DNA from: Plazaster borealis
Taxonomy: Eukaryota > Echinodermata > Asteroidea > Forcipulatida > Labidiasteridae
Reading direction: 5' to 3'
DNA: 64,000 nt
Assembly: GCA_021014325.1 (NCBI GenBank)
Contig: CM037460.1
Location: 21,652,544 to 21,716,543 of the forward strand
Position numbers and translations under genes: made by a program. How positions within the stretch are numbered: position 1 is the first letter of the stretch; the number at the start of each line of letters is the position of its first letter. The notes beneath the pieces are model-generated. The model did not search any database and was not told the DNA's origin. It was given only the letters and a program-made list of their open reading frames with translations. Shown one piece after another: positions 62,424 through 64,000 of this stretch.

Positions 62424-64000
62424 TCTCGTAGCTCGGTGGGACTTGGGAAGTTAAAGAACTCTTGAGCTAGAAAATTACGAGCTCTTACACGTTTATGAAT
62501 TGTATTCAGCTGTCAGAATCCAGTCGTGTATCAATTTAAACTAAGTTGCAATGGAGTCTTGAAAAAATAACCATTATTTTACGTGTGAAGGCTGGACGAA
62601 TCTTCAAGCCCTGCAGACGGTTTCAGGAAGTCTCACAGCTTGGCGGCGGCCAAATGGAATTGCTACTTTTCGCACGTGCTTTGGTTTTATATGCACACGG
62701 AATTCGGTCACTCTATTTTTTGATAGGGGCGTTTGAAATACCTTCTAAGGTTATTTTTTACATTATACTAAGAGTTCGAAGCGTTACATTTAAAGAGGAG
62801 AAAATTACAGGCGAACTGAAGACAAATGCTGTAATTTGTATAACTTGTATTTAGCATAAAATACTAGAAAAAGGCATAATTAATACACGATACAAAGGGC
62901 GTCTGTATCTATATCTGAACACCTACCTTGTAAAATGGTATGACTTGAAGAGTGCGCTTGGTGTACCGTATTTCATGTATTTGACAATAAGCGAAATTTG
63001 CATAACTTTGGCTTTGTGAAGTATACACAACTAAATCGACTGTAATCGCACTGATCACATGTTTCTGTTAACAGTTGAATTCCAGAGTCATCTGCAATTT
63101 GTGATACATTTTCTGAACAATTTGGGAGTCCTTTGCTCAAGACCTGACAATGTGTTCCCTAAATACTGATAAACGTTATAAAAAGACTAGTACAAAACAA
63201 AGTGACGTGGGCTCTTTGCTACTCTCGGCCACCTGCGGATTTTGAGACTTCTCTTGCACGTTTTTTCGTAACATCGGGGTGGGGGGGGGGATGAAACCGC
63301 GACAAAATTAATGGTAGAAACGGTGCTTTTAGGGCCAACTGTTTAGCGGCTAAAAAACATCCAGTCCCATGTGCTTTACCGCGGTCGGATCATGTTTTAG
63401 ACTAGTTTGTATTATTTTGTTTGAGAGCTGATAGGCCTATAATTACTAAATGAGAGGACTTTTTATTTCAACATTATTACCAATTATGGAGGAAAAATAC
63501 TTCATGCACCATTTTGTTTCCTTTTCTTAAATTTCTCACCTGCAATTTCTGCTACAGTTAACTTAGATAAAATAGGCCTATTGTTCGGACTTTAGGGGGG
63601 CCTACTCTGATTTTGTTATCTCTGAATCTCCAGTCAAAATGCCACTTGAATACGTCATCTCCATTGGCTTTCGGAGAGCGGCTGATATGTATTTTAAAAT
63701 TGTAAGGCATAAATCATTTGAGCGCAAGATATTTCATAATACTTTAGTTAATGAAACCTTACAAAACCCAATTGTATGTACCATGGAGGAAGAATTTCCT
63801 CCATGTATGTACCTATGAAGCCCCTCAACAAAAAGACCTTTTAACCATCCCGGGGGCCTATAGGCCTCCCCTCCCCCGAATCCCTTCTGATTTTCCAGTT
63901 GACTCTCTTGGAGGATGGTGGAGGATTCAGAGCTTTACCAACCTGCTATTCGGTAAACTGAATGATATTGGAGGGTTCGGGGCTTTAGCATCCAATCTCT
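62424..64000. other. Upstream region of the kringle gene
   Basis: This should hold the 5' UTR and promoter of the minus-strand gene that starts at 62423. A 102-codon plus-strand frame at 62546-62854 resembles nothing and lacks splice or homology support. A G run lies at 63278-63291. A 24-base palindrome (catggaggaagaatttcctc..) is at 63782-63805. Two related units (gaggattcagagctttacca and gagggttcggggctttagca) lie about 50 bases apart at 63921 and 63971. No gene is called. Confidence 0.45.

Noticed and set aside
62546..62854. 102-codon plus-strand open frame upstream of the kringle gene
   Set aside because: No family resemblance, ends in ordinary AT-rich sequence, and lies where the opposite-strand promoter is expected.

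Overview
The window is animal nuclear DNA: AT-rich, intron-dense and full of repeats. Coding exons are short (21 to 336 bases) with GT..AG borders and lie in large introns. I infer an echinoderm, most likely a sea star. The reasons are the very dense short inverted-repeat elements, a tRNA-Leu-derived SINE family of a type I associate from memory with that group, and protein sequences about as far from human as expected for an invertebrate deuterostome. No species can be named from the sequence alone.

Four protein-coding genes are supported. (1) 1447-2500 (+): the last two exons of a gene entering from the left, ending in a Pro/Gln-rich tail with a PPxY motif; I do not recognise it. (2) 6802-21564 (+): a complete 12-exon gene for NPEPL1, an M17 leucyl-aminopeptidase-like protein of 523 residues with all metal-binding and catalytic positions. 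(3) 27590-42723 (-): a complete 11-exon VPS4, the AAA ATPase of the ESCRT-III pathway, 446 residues. It is convergent with NPEPL1 across about 6 kb. (4) 46369-62423 (-): a complete 16-exon gene for a 934-residue secreted, probably GPI-anchored protein. It has a discoidin (F5/8 type C)-like region, one kringle, a furin-type site and unassigned regions before and after. This is the least familiar gene and the main candidate for something undescribed. For genes 2 to 4 exon lengths, splice sites and reading phases agree from ATG to stop. The genes share no obvious pathway; VPS4 and the PPxY protein could both touch membrane trafficking, but that is speculation.

Between and inside the genes, most of what can be read is mobile-element debris. 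There are at least eight TTAA-flanked inverted-repeat elements, tRNA-Leu(CAA)-derived SINEs in several tail types, tRNA-Asn-like repeats, and a 5'-truncated non-LTR retrotransposon end. A 763-bp near-palindrome carries a 9-bp target duplication, and other elements are flanked by TA, TAA or TTA. There are also a 20-bp minisatellite split by a SINE, a roughly 116-bp tandem array and a pentanucleotide microsatellite. Several insertions are nested and give relative ages. Most open frames outside the listed exons are translations of these repeats.
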